Assembly (NCBI RefSeq): GCF_007993755.1
Contig: NZ_CP042467.1
Location: 558,001-622,000 of the forward strand
Source: Microvenator marinus
Lineage (GTDB): Bacteria; Myxococcota_A; Bradymonadia; Bradymonadales; Bradymonadaceae
Length of the DNA stretch: 64,000 bases
Reading direction: 5' to 3'
Under the pieces are notes generated by a model. That model was not told where the DNA came from. It saw only the letters and a program-made list of their open reading frames with translations, and did no database searches. Positions 21,046 through 30,036 of the stretch are shown here, in pieces (the first letter of the stretch is position 1; the number at the start of each line of letters is the position of its first letter). Both the position numbers and the translations under genes were made by a program.

Positions 21046-22365
21046 TCAGAGCTCATCCAATGGTTCCAAATCCTCGGGAAGCTTCATGTAAAGCGCCGCT
21101 ATAAGGTCTGTGCGCGTGATGATGCCAACGATCTTGCCATCTGAGACCACAGGCAGCCGCCCAACGTCGTGTTCAATCATCAAGGAAAGCGCATCTTCGA
21201 TGGGCTCTCGGGGCGAAATCGTTGAGACTTCGTGGGTCATATGGGAGCTGACAGGCAGCCCTAGATTCTGAGAACGTTCGGCTCGTCGGACGTCGCGTTT
21301 GGACACAATTCCGCAAATCTCTTCGTCGCGAATCACTGGTGCCCCAGATATATTGTGGGTTTGAAGCACGCCGGCTACCTCACCTAGTGGTGTATCATGG
21401 GACACGGTGACCACTGGAGAGTTCATCAAGTCGCGAACGCGCGCCGGCTCCGGCGGCGTCTTACAAAGCAGGGCCTTGATTTCCTCAACCACGACTTCAG
21501 GGGTCTTGTGTTTGATTGTGGCGGCGGCGGCTCCTCGGTGCCCTCCTCCGCCAAATTGAGAGAGGATCGCGCCCATATTGACGTAAGAAACTCGGCTCCG
21601 ACCAATCACCTGAACGCGGCGATTCTTGCGGAACTCGATGACCCCAAAAATGGCGTCATGCCCTCCAAACTCCAAGACTTGCTGAACCACCGAAGACGCG
21701 CCATGGACAAATTTCTCAGTGCTTGCTTGCACAAAGGCGAATTCCACCTCATGCACGCTCTCCTCGGAAAGAGACGCCATGCATTCGACCAAGAGTTTTG
21801 ATTGTTCGTCGGAGTATTGGCGCCTCAGGAAGCGATTAACGACCCTTAGATTCGCGCCGAGGTCCAATAGAGCCGCACAAACTTTGACGTCTCGAGCCTG
21901 GGTCGACGAGAACGAGAGACGCCCCGTGTCGCTATAAATACCTAGAAGAAAAAGCGTCGCTTCTGCAGGAGAAATCGGGATGTTCTCCTCCAAAAGCCGC
22001 TCAACTAAGAGGGTCGCGCAGGCGCCTACCGGCTCGATCTGCTCCCAATCCGCCTCGATATCGAACTCAGAAGCTGGATGGTGGTCGTAGACCCTAGTTT
22101 TTGGAGTAGACGCCAGAATCTCTTCGTACTCCTTGAGGCGCCGAGCATCCCTCACGTCCACGACGATGACTTCTTCAATCTGCTCGTTCTCGACCTCAGA
22201 CGCCTGCACCAAGCCATAGAAATCTTTGTGCAGCGCGAGGAACTTCTTGACGGGTGGATTCACTACGTTGTTGGCGAGCGCGGATGCCCCATGCAGCTTG
22301 GCAGCGGCAATCGAGCTCGCGAGTGCGTCCAGGTCTGCGTTGTGATGGGTGATAACGACCTTCAT
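21046..22365 (-). CDS. DHH-family phosphoesterase with two CBS domains
   Basis: 439 residues. The N-terminal DHH domain has the metal-binding motifs THHNADLDA (about 6-14), VVVDVRD and YDHHPAS, and a DHHA1 domain with GGGGHRGAAAA (near 275), as in NrnA/RecJ-like phosphodiesterases. Two CBS domains follow (about 312-365 and 375-430), which usually bind adenine nucleotides. The same DHH-CBS block occurs fused to a tRNA nucleotidyltransferase in some deltaproteobacteria and relatives, but that domain is absent here. Likely acts on short oligonucleotides or cyclic-dinucleotide products. It overlaps the next gene upstream by 4 bp. Confidence 0.88.
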   Translation of the reverse strand: MKVVITHHNADLDALASSIAAAKLHGASALANNVVNPPVKKFLALHKDFYGLVQASEVENEQIEEVIVVDVRDARRLKEYEEILASTPKTRVYDHHPASEFDIEADWEQIEPVGACATLLVERLLEENIPISPAEATLFLLGIYSDTGRLSFSSTQARDVKVCAALLDLGANLRVVNRFLRRQYSDEQSKLLVECMASLSEESVHEVEFAFVQASTEKFVHGASSVVQQVLEFGGHDAIFGVIEFRKNRRVQVIGRSRVSYVNMGAILSQFGGGGHRGAAAATIKHKTPEVVVEEIKALLCKTPPEPARVRDLMNSPVVTVSHDTPLGEVAGVLQTHNISGAPVIRDEEICGIVSKRDVRRAERSQNLGLPVSSHMTHEVSTISPREPIEDALSLMIEHDVGRLPVVSDGKIVGIITRTDLIAALYMKLPEDLEPLDEL

Positions 22366-22907
22366 TGTAGCCCCCTGACCTCGCCAACCCGCCAGGTCCC
22401 TTCTACCAACTTCATTGGAAGCGTCAGCGGTGTTTTTGCTGCCCCCGAGCTCATCTCAACGTAAACGAGTGCGCTCGTTTCCTCGCCGACGATCCGAACG
22501 ATCGAAAACTCCGGAGTCTTTGGCAGTGCACCAAATTGAGTATCAAACACCCAACGCGCATACGTGTTGCAGTCGAGACTCGTAGTCTCGCACACTGCCT
22601 TTTGAATCTGCAGATAGAGGGCAATTTCATCGGTAGCCCGCTCCACATCGTCGCCGCCTATCTTGTCGAGATCGCCGCAGATTCCGAGCTTCTTCGCCTC
22701 TTTTGCGCGGTCGAGCACTCGCTCAAACTCGTTAGAACAATAGGCAGAATCGAGCGATGCCGTCGAAGCGTTCCAAGCGGTATCTAGGTCGGAAAAGCGC
22801 AGCGCATCTAGAAATTTTTGGGCTGCTGGCTTCGCCGGATGTTCGTTCTTGCATCCCGTGAAACCGACCGCGAGAAAACAGATGATCAGGGCCTTATGAA
22901 TGCTCAT
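22362..22907 (-). CDS. Predicted lipoprotein, unknown function
   Basis: 181 residues beginning MSIHKALIICFLAVGFTGC, a lipoprotein signal with lipobox VGFTGC. The rest is a small mixed alpha/beta domain with several cysteines (CSNEF, GICGD, VCETTSLDC), opening with KFLDALRFSDLDTAW, a pattern common to NTF2-like/DUF4878-type lipoproteins. ATG 22907 overlaps the stop of the phosphatase gene as ATGA, which decides the start over a longer reading from 22937. Role unknown. Confidence 0.7.
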   Translation of the reverse strand: MSIHKALIICFLAVGFTGCKNEHPAKPAAQKFLDALRFSDLDTAWNASTASLDSAYCSNEFERVLDRAKEAKKLGICGDLDKIGGDDVERATDEIALYLQIQKAVCETTSLDCNTYARWVFDTQFGALPKTPEFSIVRIVGEETSALVYVEMSSGAAKTPLTLPMKLVEGTWRVGEVRGLQ

Positions 22908-23350
22908 TTCCACGTCTCTATCCAAGTATCGAGACATTCATCCAAGAGATCCCGACAGATTCGAAAATGGTCCAACGATTTGCTGACGGGGTCGGCAATC
23001 TCCTTAAGCTCTCGGGCGCTGTGTTCCCACATTCTCACGATCTTTGTCCTAAGTTGAGGGTCGGAGCTCAAGACAAAAGCCTCGTGCTCCGGCGCCATCA
23101 CTACGATATCGTCTGCCACGCGTAGCATCGCCGTGTTGATTCCCTGAGAGCGGTGCTCAGAGATATCAATCCCGACCTCTTTCATGGCCTCAATCGCAAA
23201 TCGTGCGGCTTTGTGCCCGTTGAGCTTCAACGTTCCACAGGAAATCACCGCCGCCTTGATATCGCGATCTGTGAACTTCTCTTTGGCAAATCCGGCCGCC
23301 ATGGGTGAGCGACAGATATTACCTGAGCACACAAAGATAATGCGCTTCAT
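22904..23350 (-). CDS. Low-molecular-weight protein-tyrosine phosphatase family protein
   Basis: 148 residues, the family's normal size. The P-loop CSGNICRSPMAAG at the N-terminus supplies the nucleophilic Cys and the phosphate-binding Arg, and the general-acid Asp is in IADPVSKS. It removes phosphate from protein tyrosine or, in some relatives, acts on phospho-arginine or arsenate. It is embedded in a coupled run of genes with 4-bp overlaps on both sides (PLP enzyme upstream, lipoprotein downstream). Confidence 0.9.
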   Translation of the reverse strand: MKRIIFVCSGNICRSPMAAGFAKEKFTDRDIKAAVISCGTLKLNGHKAARFAIEAMKEVGIDISEHRSQGINTAMLRVADDIVVMAPEHEAFVLSSDPQLRTKIVRMWEHSARELKEIADPVSKSLDHFRICRDLLDECLDTWIETWK

Positions 23351-24441
23351 ACGGGCTCCAAAAACTCTCGATACTCTGGTGGTAGCATTTCTGGAGTAAA
23401 TTGCTCAAGGACGTCGGTGAGATCGGCACCACTCAATGTGTGCCAGTACATCACGGTCTTTGATTGCCAGTCCGAAGCCTGAGCTTCGAGAGCTGAAAAC
23501 GCCTTACCGGTGTAAGTACCTTCCAGGTTAAGGCCATACGTCTTGGCGTTGGCGATTGCGGCCTCACCAGGTGCGGTGGGGACGCCGTACGCACCGCCGA
23601 AATAGTCGCCAGTTAAGTGGTAGTCTTTGTTTGAGAGCCTTGGAACGTTTCTCATCCCTGCCTCGTAGAGGAGATCACTGACTTGGTGTCCGAGATAGGC
23701 GCAAAGTGGCTTATTGCAAATCACCTTATCTACAACTCGCACTCCGATGACCTTGGTAGCGAGTCCGGCGATTTTGAGCCCGAGGGTCAAGCCCACCAAC
23801 GTGCCGCATGTCCCTGCCGCCACGTAGATTACGTCAGGGATCGGGATGGCTTCAGCCTCACATTGGGCAGCTAGTTCAAGGGCAGCATTGACGTATCCGA
23901 CGGTACCAAGTGGTGACGAGCCGCCACCTGGAATGTAGTAAAAGTCGCGCCCAGAGCTTAGCCACTCTCGAAGTTTGACCTTGAATACCTCGGCTGGGAG
24001 GTCATTCCTGTGGTCAGCGAGCGTGAGATTGGCCCGCGTGGTCGCTATGGCCTTGATATTCTTTTGAACGTGAGGCGTGAGCGGCTGCGGAAAGTGCAAC
24101 ACGGATGGCTCCAAACCGAGCTTCCTCGCCCAGAGTGCGGTCGCCAGGGCATGGTGCGAGCCGATGGCCCCAACCGTCCACACGTGTTCCAGACCCTTCT
24201 CTAGAGCGTCAGCCAGAAGGAACTCAAGCTTTCGCAACTTGTTCCCTCCATAGAGCGCTCCACTTTGATCATCGCGCTTCACCCAAAGATCAATGCCCAT
24301 GCGGCTACCGAGTGCCTCAAAATGGTCCACGGGCGTTGGGATTGTGGCGAGGGCTCGGTATGGAATGCTAAGCGATGGGAATCGACGAAATAGTTCAGGT
24401 TGGCTCACGGTTCTATCCTCCGGTTGTGCCGCAGTGTACAT
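23347..24441 (-). CDS. PLP-dependent D-cysteine desulfhydrase / ACC deaminase family
   Basis: 364 residues of the type II PLP fold. The PLP lysine is in GALYGGNKLRKLE, followed by the Ser/His pair in AIGSHHALATA and a glycine-rich phosphate loop (AAGTCGTLVGLTLG). The family includes D-cysteine desulfhydrase, 1-aminocyclopropane-1-carboxylate deaminase and L-cysteate lyase; sequence alone does not separate them. ATG 24441 has AAGGG upstream and is preferred to a TTG at 24462. The gene overlaps the phosphatase gene by 4 bp. Confidence 0.88.
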   Translation of the reverse strand: MYTAAQPEDRTVSQPELFRRFPSLSIPYRALATIPTPVDHFEALGSRMGIDLWVKRDDQSGALYGGNKLRKLEFLLADALEKGLEHVWTVGAIGSHHALATALWARKLGLEPSVLHFPQPLTPHVQKNIKAIATTRANLTLADHRNDLPAEVFKVKLREWLSSGRDFYYIPGGGSSPLGTVGYVNAALELAAQCEAEAIPIPDVIYVAAGTCGTLVGLTLGLKIAGLATKVIGVRVVDKVICNKPLCAYLGHQVSDLLYEAGMRNVPRLSNKDYHLTGDYFGGAYGVPTAPGEAAIANAKTYGLNLEGTYTGKAFSALEAQASDWQSKTVMYWHTLSGADLTDVLEQFTPEMLPPEYREFLEPV

Positions 24442-24471
24442 TGGAAGACCACCCTTTCCCAAGAGACTAGA

Positions 24472-24777
24472 ATGAAAGATTTCAAATATGACTCAAAGAC
24501 CCAGACAGCGTGGGTGCCAAGTGATTTGGATGCAGACAGCCTCGTTCCCGCATCAGAAAGTGCAGAATGGTCCGCGGCCCTTCAAAATGGGGCCCTTTCC
24601 GATGGTCGAGCGCTCAAATCCGTCAACTATGTATTCTCCGATCCCGGTGCCGCCGAATACAACAGTTCTGCGCTCAGCTTCCTAAAGATCGGGACGTTTA
24701 CAGGAAGCCTAGACTCCCCAAAACCCTTCGGCGATGGCCCCTCCTTCTCAACAAAAGAAGATTTCGGAATCTCTTAG
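24472..24777 (+). CDS. Hypothetical protein (101 aa)
   Basis: 101 residues, starting MKDFKYDSKTQTAWVPSDLDADSL. It is polar, with no membrane segment or recognised motif. It starts 30 bp from the divergent PLP-enzyme gene and its TAG shares a 4-bp TTAG with the TAA of the opposing kinase gene, which supports its being real. A longer frame from 24400 overlaps the divergent gene and is not favoured. Function unknown. Confidence 0.6.
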   Translation: MKDFKYDSKTQTAWVPSDLDADSLVPASESAEWSAALQNGALSDGRALKSVNYVFSDPGAAEYNSSALSFLKIGTFTGSLDSPKPFGDGPSFSTKEDFGIS

Positions 24778-26321
24778 CCGATCGCGACGTAGAGAAAGAG
24801 AATCAGAAAGGTGACGAGCACAACGAGGGCCACGCCGAGGACGATCTTTCGTTGTTCAGGGTCCGCCATCATCACCTGAAACTGAGCGTTCGCCTTCTCC
24901 ACGCCGTTTTGAATCGCGGCCAGCGCAGGATGCGTGTTCTGCTTGAGTGGGAACTGATTTGGGACTTCTTTTGGCATCCAAGACGTCGGGATCGCCTGTG
25001 GCGGCTTGGGTTCAAATGACTGAGGCCCCGAGGTGCTTGGGCGAGGCAGATTGGCGGTCAACTGCGCGTCTGGGTCGTGTTGACCTGCAAAAAGTTCAGT
25101 CTTTCCGACCTCGAACTCATCTGTGACTTCGGGCGTTTGACTCGCGGCCCCAATCACCACCTTATGCTTGATGATGCTCTGCCTTAAGGTGTGCTCCTCG
25201 GAGTCTAGAGAATCCTCTTCCACTAAGAGGTCGCTTGCAGCGATTCCGAGTGTAGCGTCATCCGAGTCAGCAGGCTTCGGTTTGGCGCTCATCGCCTGAT
25301 GCCTCGGGCCCGTTGGACCGTCCATCGAGATCGGCTGCGTCGCAGGGTCTTCCATCTTCGAGACAAACTTCTCGGTTTCGAAGGGCGACTCGTCCGGAAA
25401 GAGTTTCGCAAGGAAAGCCGCCACACGATGACGCGTAAAATTAGGGGTTCGGTTGGAGAGATCCGCACTTAGCGCCAGTTCGTACTCAAACGCGTCTTCC
25501 CAACGATCCTGTCTTCGCCGTTTGAGACCCTTCATCAGAATCGATTCGAGCTCCTCGTCGAGCTCAGAGCGATGGCCTCGCGGCGGCTGAAACTTAGCCT
25601 CTCTCATGCGCGCCAACATCTTTCGCATGTCCGGCTCGTCTTCATAAGCCATGCTCGAGGTGATCATTTCGTAGAGGCAAAGTGAGACGGCAAACACATC
25701 ACTTCGACCGTCGAGCTTCTCGCCCCATGCCTGTTCCGGGGACATGTATCGAAACTTGCCCTTGATAACCCCGGCCTGGGTTTCTGGACGTGCCGCCACA
25801 GCGGCCTTCGCGACACCGAAATCTGCGACCTTGACCTCACCATTCCAGCTCACGAGGATGTTTTGAGGACTGACGTCTCGATGCACCAAATTCAGGGGCT
25901 TGCCCGTCTTCTGGTCCTTTTTCGTGTGAGCGTAATGAAGTCCCGAGAGCACCTCTCGAGCGATGTACGTGCAGACATCGAGCGGCATCGGCACACGCAT
26001 ATCGTAGGCTTGGTTCAGGATCTGAAAGAGGTCTTTTCCACGCACGTACTCCATGACGATGAAGTACTGGTCCTCATGAATTCCGAGCCCAATGACTTGG
26101 ACGATATTGACGTGTTCGAGCTGCGCTGTGAGTTTCGCTTCATCAACGAGCATTCGCAGGAAGTCTTGGTCACCCGTGTGTTTGGGGTGAATAAGCTTGA
26201 GTACGTATTGCTTCTCGAAGCCGTCAATTCCACGACTCTTGGCGATATAGATCTCGGCCATTCCGCCGACCGCCAATCGATCCACAACCTCGTAACCACC
26301 GACAATTCTAGGTGCAGCCAT
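24774..26321 (-). CDS. Membrane-anchored Ser/Thr protein kinase
   Basis: 515 residues. The kinase domain (about 8-280) has a glycine loop VGGMAEIY, the VLKLI lysine, HRDVSPQNILV (the SPQN variant characteristic of myxobacterial kinases) and ADFGVAKA. A polar linker with potential phosphorylation sites follows (about 300-470), and a single C-terminal membrane helix (LGVALVVLVTFLILFLYVAI) ends the protein with almost no periplasmic part, so it is a tail-anchored cytoplasmic kinase. Substrates unknown. Confidence 0.93.
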   Translation of the reverse strand: MAAPRIVGGYEVVDRLAVGGMAEIYIAKSRGIDGFEKQYVLKLIHPKHTGDQDFLRMLVDEAKLTAQLEHVNIVQVIGLGIHEDQYFIVMEYVRGKDLFQILNQAYDMRVPMPLDVCTYIAREVLSGLHYAHTKKDQKTGKPLNLVHRDVSPQNILVSWNGEVKVADFGVAKAAVAARPETQAGVIKGKFRYMSPEQAWGEKLDGRSDVFAVSLCLYEMITSSMAYEDEPDMRKMLARMREAKFQPPRGHRSELDEELESILMKGLKRRRQDRWEDAFEYELALSADLSNRTPNFTRHRVAAFLAKLFPDESPFETEKFVSKMEDPATQPISMDGPTGPRHQAMSAKPKPADSDDATLGIAASDLLVEEDSLDSEEHTLRQSIIKHKVVIGAASQTPEVTDEFEVGKTELFAGQHDPDAQLTANLPRPSTSGPQSFEPKPPQAIPTSWMPKEVPNQFPLKQNTHPALAAIQNGVEKANAQFQVMMADPEQRKIVLGVALVVLVTFLILFLYVAIG

Positions 26322-26381
26322 GTCAATTCAAATGCTTAGACGAATGCAGTGTAACAGACCAATAACCCTTTAAGGAAGCCT

Positions 26382-27356
26382 CTATGCGCCGCGAGACGTC
26401 ACGCTGAGCACAACTTTGCCCGTTGTGAGATTTGAAGCGACATGTTCGTGAGCCTTTTCGGTGTCTTCAATCTTGTAAACGGAATCGATGACGGGCGCGA
26501 TTTCACCGCTAAGTACCAAGGGCCAGACTTCACGCAGAAAGTATTGTGTAATATCAGCCTTTTCCTCCACACTTCGTCCCCGCAATGTGCTCCCGAGGAC
26601 CGTGATCTGGCGCGAAAGCACCCGCCGTAGATCCAGGGTCGCACTGCCTCCCCCCATCAAGCCGATAAGAACGAGGCGTCCTCCCCGAGAAAGTGCGCTG
26701 ATATTGGACTCGAGATAACCACCACCGACGGGGTCCAAGATGACGTCCACGCCCTCGCCGTCCGTCAAGTCCATGATGTGTGCCGCGAAATCTTCATTAT
26801 GGCGGTCGATGGCGTGAGCGCCGAGCTCTTCCAAAAACGCCAGTTTAGGCTGACTCGCGGTTGCGAAGACCTCGGCCCCAAACGAGCGCGCCAGCTGAAT
26901 AGCGGCGGTTCCGACACCAGACGCCCCGGCGTGCACGAGCAGACGCTCACCTTCTTGAAGTGTTGCTTCAAGAAAAATGTTTAGAAAAGCGGTGTAGAAA
27001 ACCTCAGGGATAGCGGCTGCCATCTCCAACGGAATCTCGGCGGGTACCGGGATGAGTAGAGCTGAGGGCGTTGTGACATATTCAGCATAACCGCCGCCGG
27101 GTAGGAGGCTAGCCACACGATCACCGACTTTCCAGTCTTTAACCTTGGAGCCCACCTGCGCAATTACTCCGGCGGCCTCGAGCCCCATCACTTCCGTCAC
27201 ACCTTGTGGGGGTGGGTAAAGTCCGCGACGCTGCAGGAGATCCGCGCGGTTAACCGCACTCGCGTAGACCTGGACCAGCACTTCGTCGGGGCCGGGACGG
27301 GGTGTGGGAACCTCCCCCCACACCAAATGCTCGTTTTCAACCTTAATCGCCTTCAT
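26382..27356 (-). CDS. NAD(P)H:quinone oxidoreductase, zinc-type dehydrogenase family
   Basis: 324 residues of the medium-chain reductase family (QOR/PIG3 type). The GroES-like domain (PGPDEVLVQVYASAVNRADLLQRRG) is followed by the NADPH-binding AGASGVGTAAIQLARSFGAEV. The usual Zn-binding Cys cluster is missing, as expected for quinone reductases. Closest recognisable resemblance is to PIG3/TP53I3-like enzymes acting on quinones. It is divergent from the acyl-CoA dehydrogenase with about 158 bp between. Confidence 0.92.
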   Translation of the reverse strand: MKAIKVENEHLVWGEVPTPRPGPDEVLVQVYASAVNRADLLQRRGLYPPPQGVTEVMGLEAAGVIAQVGSKVKDWKVGDRVASLLPGGGYAEYVTTPSALLIPVPAEIPLEMAAAIPEVFYTAFLNIFLEATLQEGERLLVHAGASGVGTAAIQLARSFGAEVFATASQPKLAFLEELGAHAIDRHNEDFAAHIMDLTDGEGVDVILDPVGGGYLESNISALSRGGRLVLIGLMGGGSATLDLRRVLSRQITVLGSTLRGRSVEEKADITQYFLREVWPLVLSGEIAPVIDSVYKIEDTEKAHEHVASNLTTGKVVLSVTSRGA

Positions 27357-27514
27357 TTCCTGCTCCTCTGGGGCGTCTCAGACGGTGTTTATACGCCCAA
27401 TCGTCGACTTAGGCGACCAAAGTTCTAAGTCACTGAAGGTTCCGAGTTTACCTCTCACCTCAACTTTGGTAGCACCGCCCGATATTGAATCACCATTCAT
27501 GGGAGTATCGGCAC

Positions 27515-29332
27515 ATGATGCAGCATCATTACAAAACAAATCTGAGGGACATCTTCTTCAACCTTTTCGAGCTCAATCAGATTGGGACGAAGACTTTTGG
27601 ACACGGAAAGTTCTCACACCTCGACGAAGAGACCATGCGCGATGCGCTTGCCCAACTCGAGAAGATTTGTGTTCAGGAGCTCGCTCAGAGTTTCGCCGTC
27701 TCCGACCGCGAAGGCCTTCATTTTGATGGCGAGGGCAACGTCAGACTGCCCGACGCACTCAAGAAGAGTCTGGACATCTACATGGAGACGGGATGGCACC
27801 TCCTGGAACTCCCCGAGGAATTTGGCGGATTCGGCGCACCTCCTTCCATGATCTGGGCGCAGTTTGAGATGCTCGCGGGTTCAAACCCATGCGTGCCCTT
27901 TTATCTTTTCGGTGGCTTCATCACGAAGGTCATCAACAGCCTCGGCACCGACGACCAGAAGAAGAGATTTTGCCAGACCATCGTGGACCGCGGCTGGGGC
28001 GGGTCGATGGTCCTCACCGAGCCAGACGCTGGGAGCGACGTGGGCGCCGCAACCACCAAAGCAAAAGATCTTGGTGATGGCACCTGGGCCATCGAAGGCG
28101 TCAAGCGCTTCATCACCAATGGTGATTACGATCACACTGAAAACATCATCCACCTTGTCTTGGCGCGGCCCGAAGGCGCCGGTCCAGGCACTAAAGGGCT
28201 CTCACTCTTCATCGTTCCCAAGTATTGGGTCAACGAGGACGGCTCCCTCGGCGACCGAAACGGAGTGTTTGTCACCGGGCTTGAGAAGAAGATGGGGCTC
28301 AACGCTTCGGCCACCTGCGAGCTCACGATGGGCGATCGTGGTGTTTGTCGAGGACTGCTCATGGGCAATGTCCACGACGGCATTCGTCAGATGTTCCGCG
28401 TCATCGAGCACGCCCGAATGGCGGTTGGAATGAAGTCGATGGCGACTCTTTCGACTGGCTACCTCAACGCGCTTGAATACACGAAAGAGCGCGTGCAGGG
28501 CCCGGACTTGGCCAAAGCATCTGAAAAGGACTCACCGCGTGTTCGAGTCATCGAACATCCAGACGTTCGCCGTATGCTAATGACCCAGAAAGCCTATGCT
28601 GAGGGTATGCGGGCTCTCGGATACTACACGGCCTTCATTCAAGACCAGGTCGAGCTTTTGGGCGGACACGAGTCACCGGACGCCAAGAAACTGGATAAAC
28701 TCAACGATCTCTTGCTCCCACTTGTGAAGGGATACTGCTCTGAGAAGGGATACGAGCAACTCGCCGTGTCGCTACAATGTTATGGCGGCTCAGGATACTG
28801 CAAGGACTATCCGATCGAGCAGTATATCCGCGACGCCAAGATCGACACGCTTTATGAGGGCACCACCCATATTCAATCGCTGGACCTCTTTTTCAGGAAA
28901 GTCGCACGAGATATGGGCGCTACGTTGATGGGACTAATGGCCGAGATCAATACGACGATTGAAAGCCTCTCTGAAACACCTGAACTCAGCGTTGAGATGG
29001 AGGGCCTGCGCCGTGCTCATGCGGAGGTTGGTAGCATCTTCCAAACCATGCTTGAGAAGGTCCAAGAGTCGGTCTACCACGTGGGCTTCCAAGCTAATAA
29101 GGTGTTGGAATCTCTCGCCGAGCTTGTGATGGGATGGCTTTTGGTTCGTCAGGCTCAGATCGCCCATGCCAAAGTTGCGGATGCCAAAGGTACCGACAAA
29201 GACTTCTATACCGGGAAGCTCGCCACCACTCGGTTTTACGTCAAGAATGTCCTTCCGCAGATCACTTTGAGACGAAAGCTCATCGAGGCCTCAGACCTCG
29301 ACCTGATGGACGTTCCAGAGTCGGCGTTTTAA
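27515..29332 (+). CDS. Acyl-CoA dehydrogenase
   Basis: 605 residues, the longer subtype with an extra C-terminal domain. FAD-binding features are seen in MVLTEPDAGSDVGA and the mid-domain, and the catalytic-region GGSGYCKDYPIEQYIRDAKIDTLYEGTTHIQ is intact. It catalyses the first step of beta-oxidation, passing electrons to ETF; chain length is not predictable. Start chosen at ATGATG (27515) because GGGAG precedes it by 9 bases; a second upstream ATG at 27485 lacks one. Its TAA shares a 4-bp TTAA with the convergent gene's stop. Confidence 0.95.
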   Translation: MMQHHYKTNLRDIFFNLFELNQIGTKTFGHGKFSHLDEETMRDALAQLEKICVQELAQSFAVSDREGLHFDGEGNVRLPDALKKSLDIYMETGWHLLELPEEFGGFGAPPSMIWAQFEMLAGSNPCVPFYLFGGFITKVINSLGTDDQKKRFCQTIVDRGWGGSMVLTEPDAGSDVGAATTKAKDLGDGTWAIEGVKRFITNGDYDHTENIIHLVLARPEGAGPGTKGLSLFIVPKYWVNEDGSLGDRNGVFVTGLEKKMGLNASATCELTMGDRGVCRGLLMGNVHDGIRQMFRVIEHARMAVGMKSMATLSTGYLNALEYTKERVQGPDLAKASEKDSPRVRVIEHPDVRRMLMTQKAYAEGMRALGYYTAFIQDQVELLGGHESPDAKKLDKLNDLLLPLVKGYCSEKGYEQLAVSLQCYGGSGYCKDYPIEQYIRDAKIDTLYEGTTHIQSLDLFFRKVARDMGATLMGLMAEINTTIESLSETPELSVEMEGLRRAHAEVGSIFQTMLEKVQESVYHVGFQANKVLESLAELVMGWLLVRQAQIAHAKVADAKGTDKDFYTGKLATTRFYVKNVLPQITLRRKLIEASDLDLMDVPESAF

Positions 29333-29844
29333 GCCACGCGACCGAGTCGAGCACAAAGGCATACGAGTGAGAGAAGGTCAGTCTCGACTCCCTCCCAGAA
29401 CGAGAGTCCTTCTTCGCGTGTGACGTGAAGCACCTCGTACTCTTGCTGCTGAAGCGATGTCTGACTAAGGGCGATCTGAATGTGATGAGGGCCATTGACC
29501 GTCTCGTTTTCGACGAGTTCGACGATGGTGGCGCGATCTTCAGAAATCTCCGCTAGCCACGCTTCCATATCCACCTCGCCAGACCGACTGTGCTCGAGCG
29601 TCAGGAACCAATCGTCAAAATATGCGACTGACGTACTGACCACCCTGCCCTTCTCGTCTTTGACCTTTCGGACAAAGAGCGCCTTTTCGGCCCAATCACC
29701 CCAGGTGTCATAGAGCTCATCGAGACGCGCACCACCATGAACAAAATCAGGTGGAAAGGTCTGTGTCATCGAGCGCTCGCGCTGCAAATGACGCTGGTAG
29801 ATGGATTGAACAGGACGACGAGTGATGGTGGTTTGCGTATTCAT
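29329..29844 (-). CDS. Hypothetical protein (171 aa)
   Basis: 171 residues beginning MNTQTTITRRPVQSIYQRHLQ. The body (from MTQTFPPDFVHGGARLDELYDTW) is soluble, acidic and predicted mixed alpha/beta; no signal peptide and no family recognised. The ATG at 29844 is chosen because GGAGAGG lies just before it; an ATG at 29871 is also in frame. Overlaps the convergent acyl-CoA dehydrogenase stop by 4 bp. Function unknown. Confidence 0.65.
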   Translation of the reverse strand: MNTQTTITRRPVQSIYQRHLQRERSMTQTFPPDFVHGGARLDELYDTWGDWAEKALFVRKVKDEKGRVVSTSVAYFDDWFLTLEHSRSGEVDMEAWLAEISEDRATIVELVENETVNGPHHIQIALSQTSLQQQEYEVLHVTREEGLSFWEGVETDLLSLVCLCARLGRVA

Positions 29845-30036
29845 AAGCCTCTCCGTGGCGAAAAACATCATGTACTGAACAAGTACTCCCTACTGAACAA
29901 ACTTATACTGTACAGATGACCACTGTTCAAGTTTTCACCCTACTTTTTTTCAAATAGTCTGTGAGATTGAGTTTCCGCCACAAATTGTGTAGGTGGAGTC
30001 GCGCTGCGGAGTGCGGCCAGAGTTGTGGAGTTGCCA
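29845..30036. other. Divergent intergenic region
   Basis: 192 bp between the hypothetical gene and ttcA, noticeably AT-rich in its first half (around 29890-29960), which should hold both promoters. I see several TATACT/TACTGT-like hexamers but no unambiguous -35/-10 pair, and no RNA gene or repeat. Confidence 0.4.
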
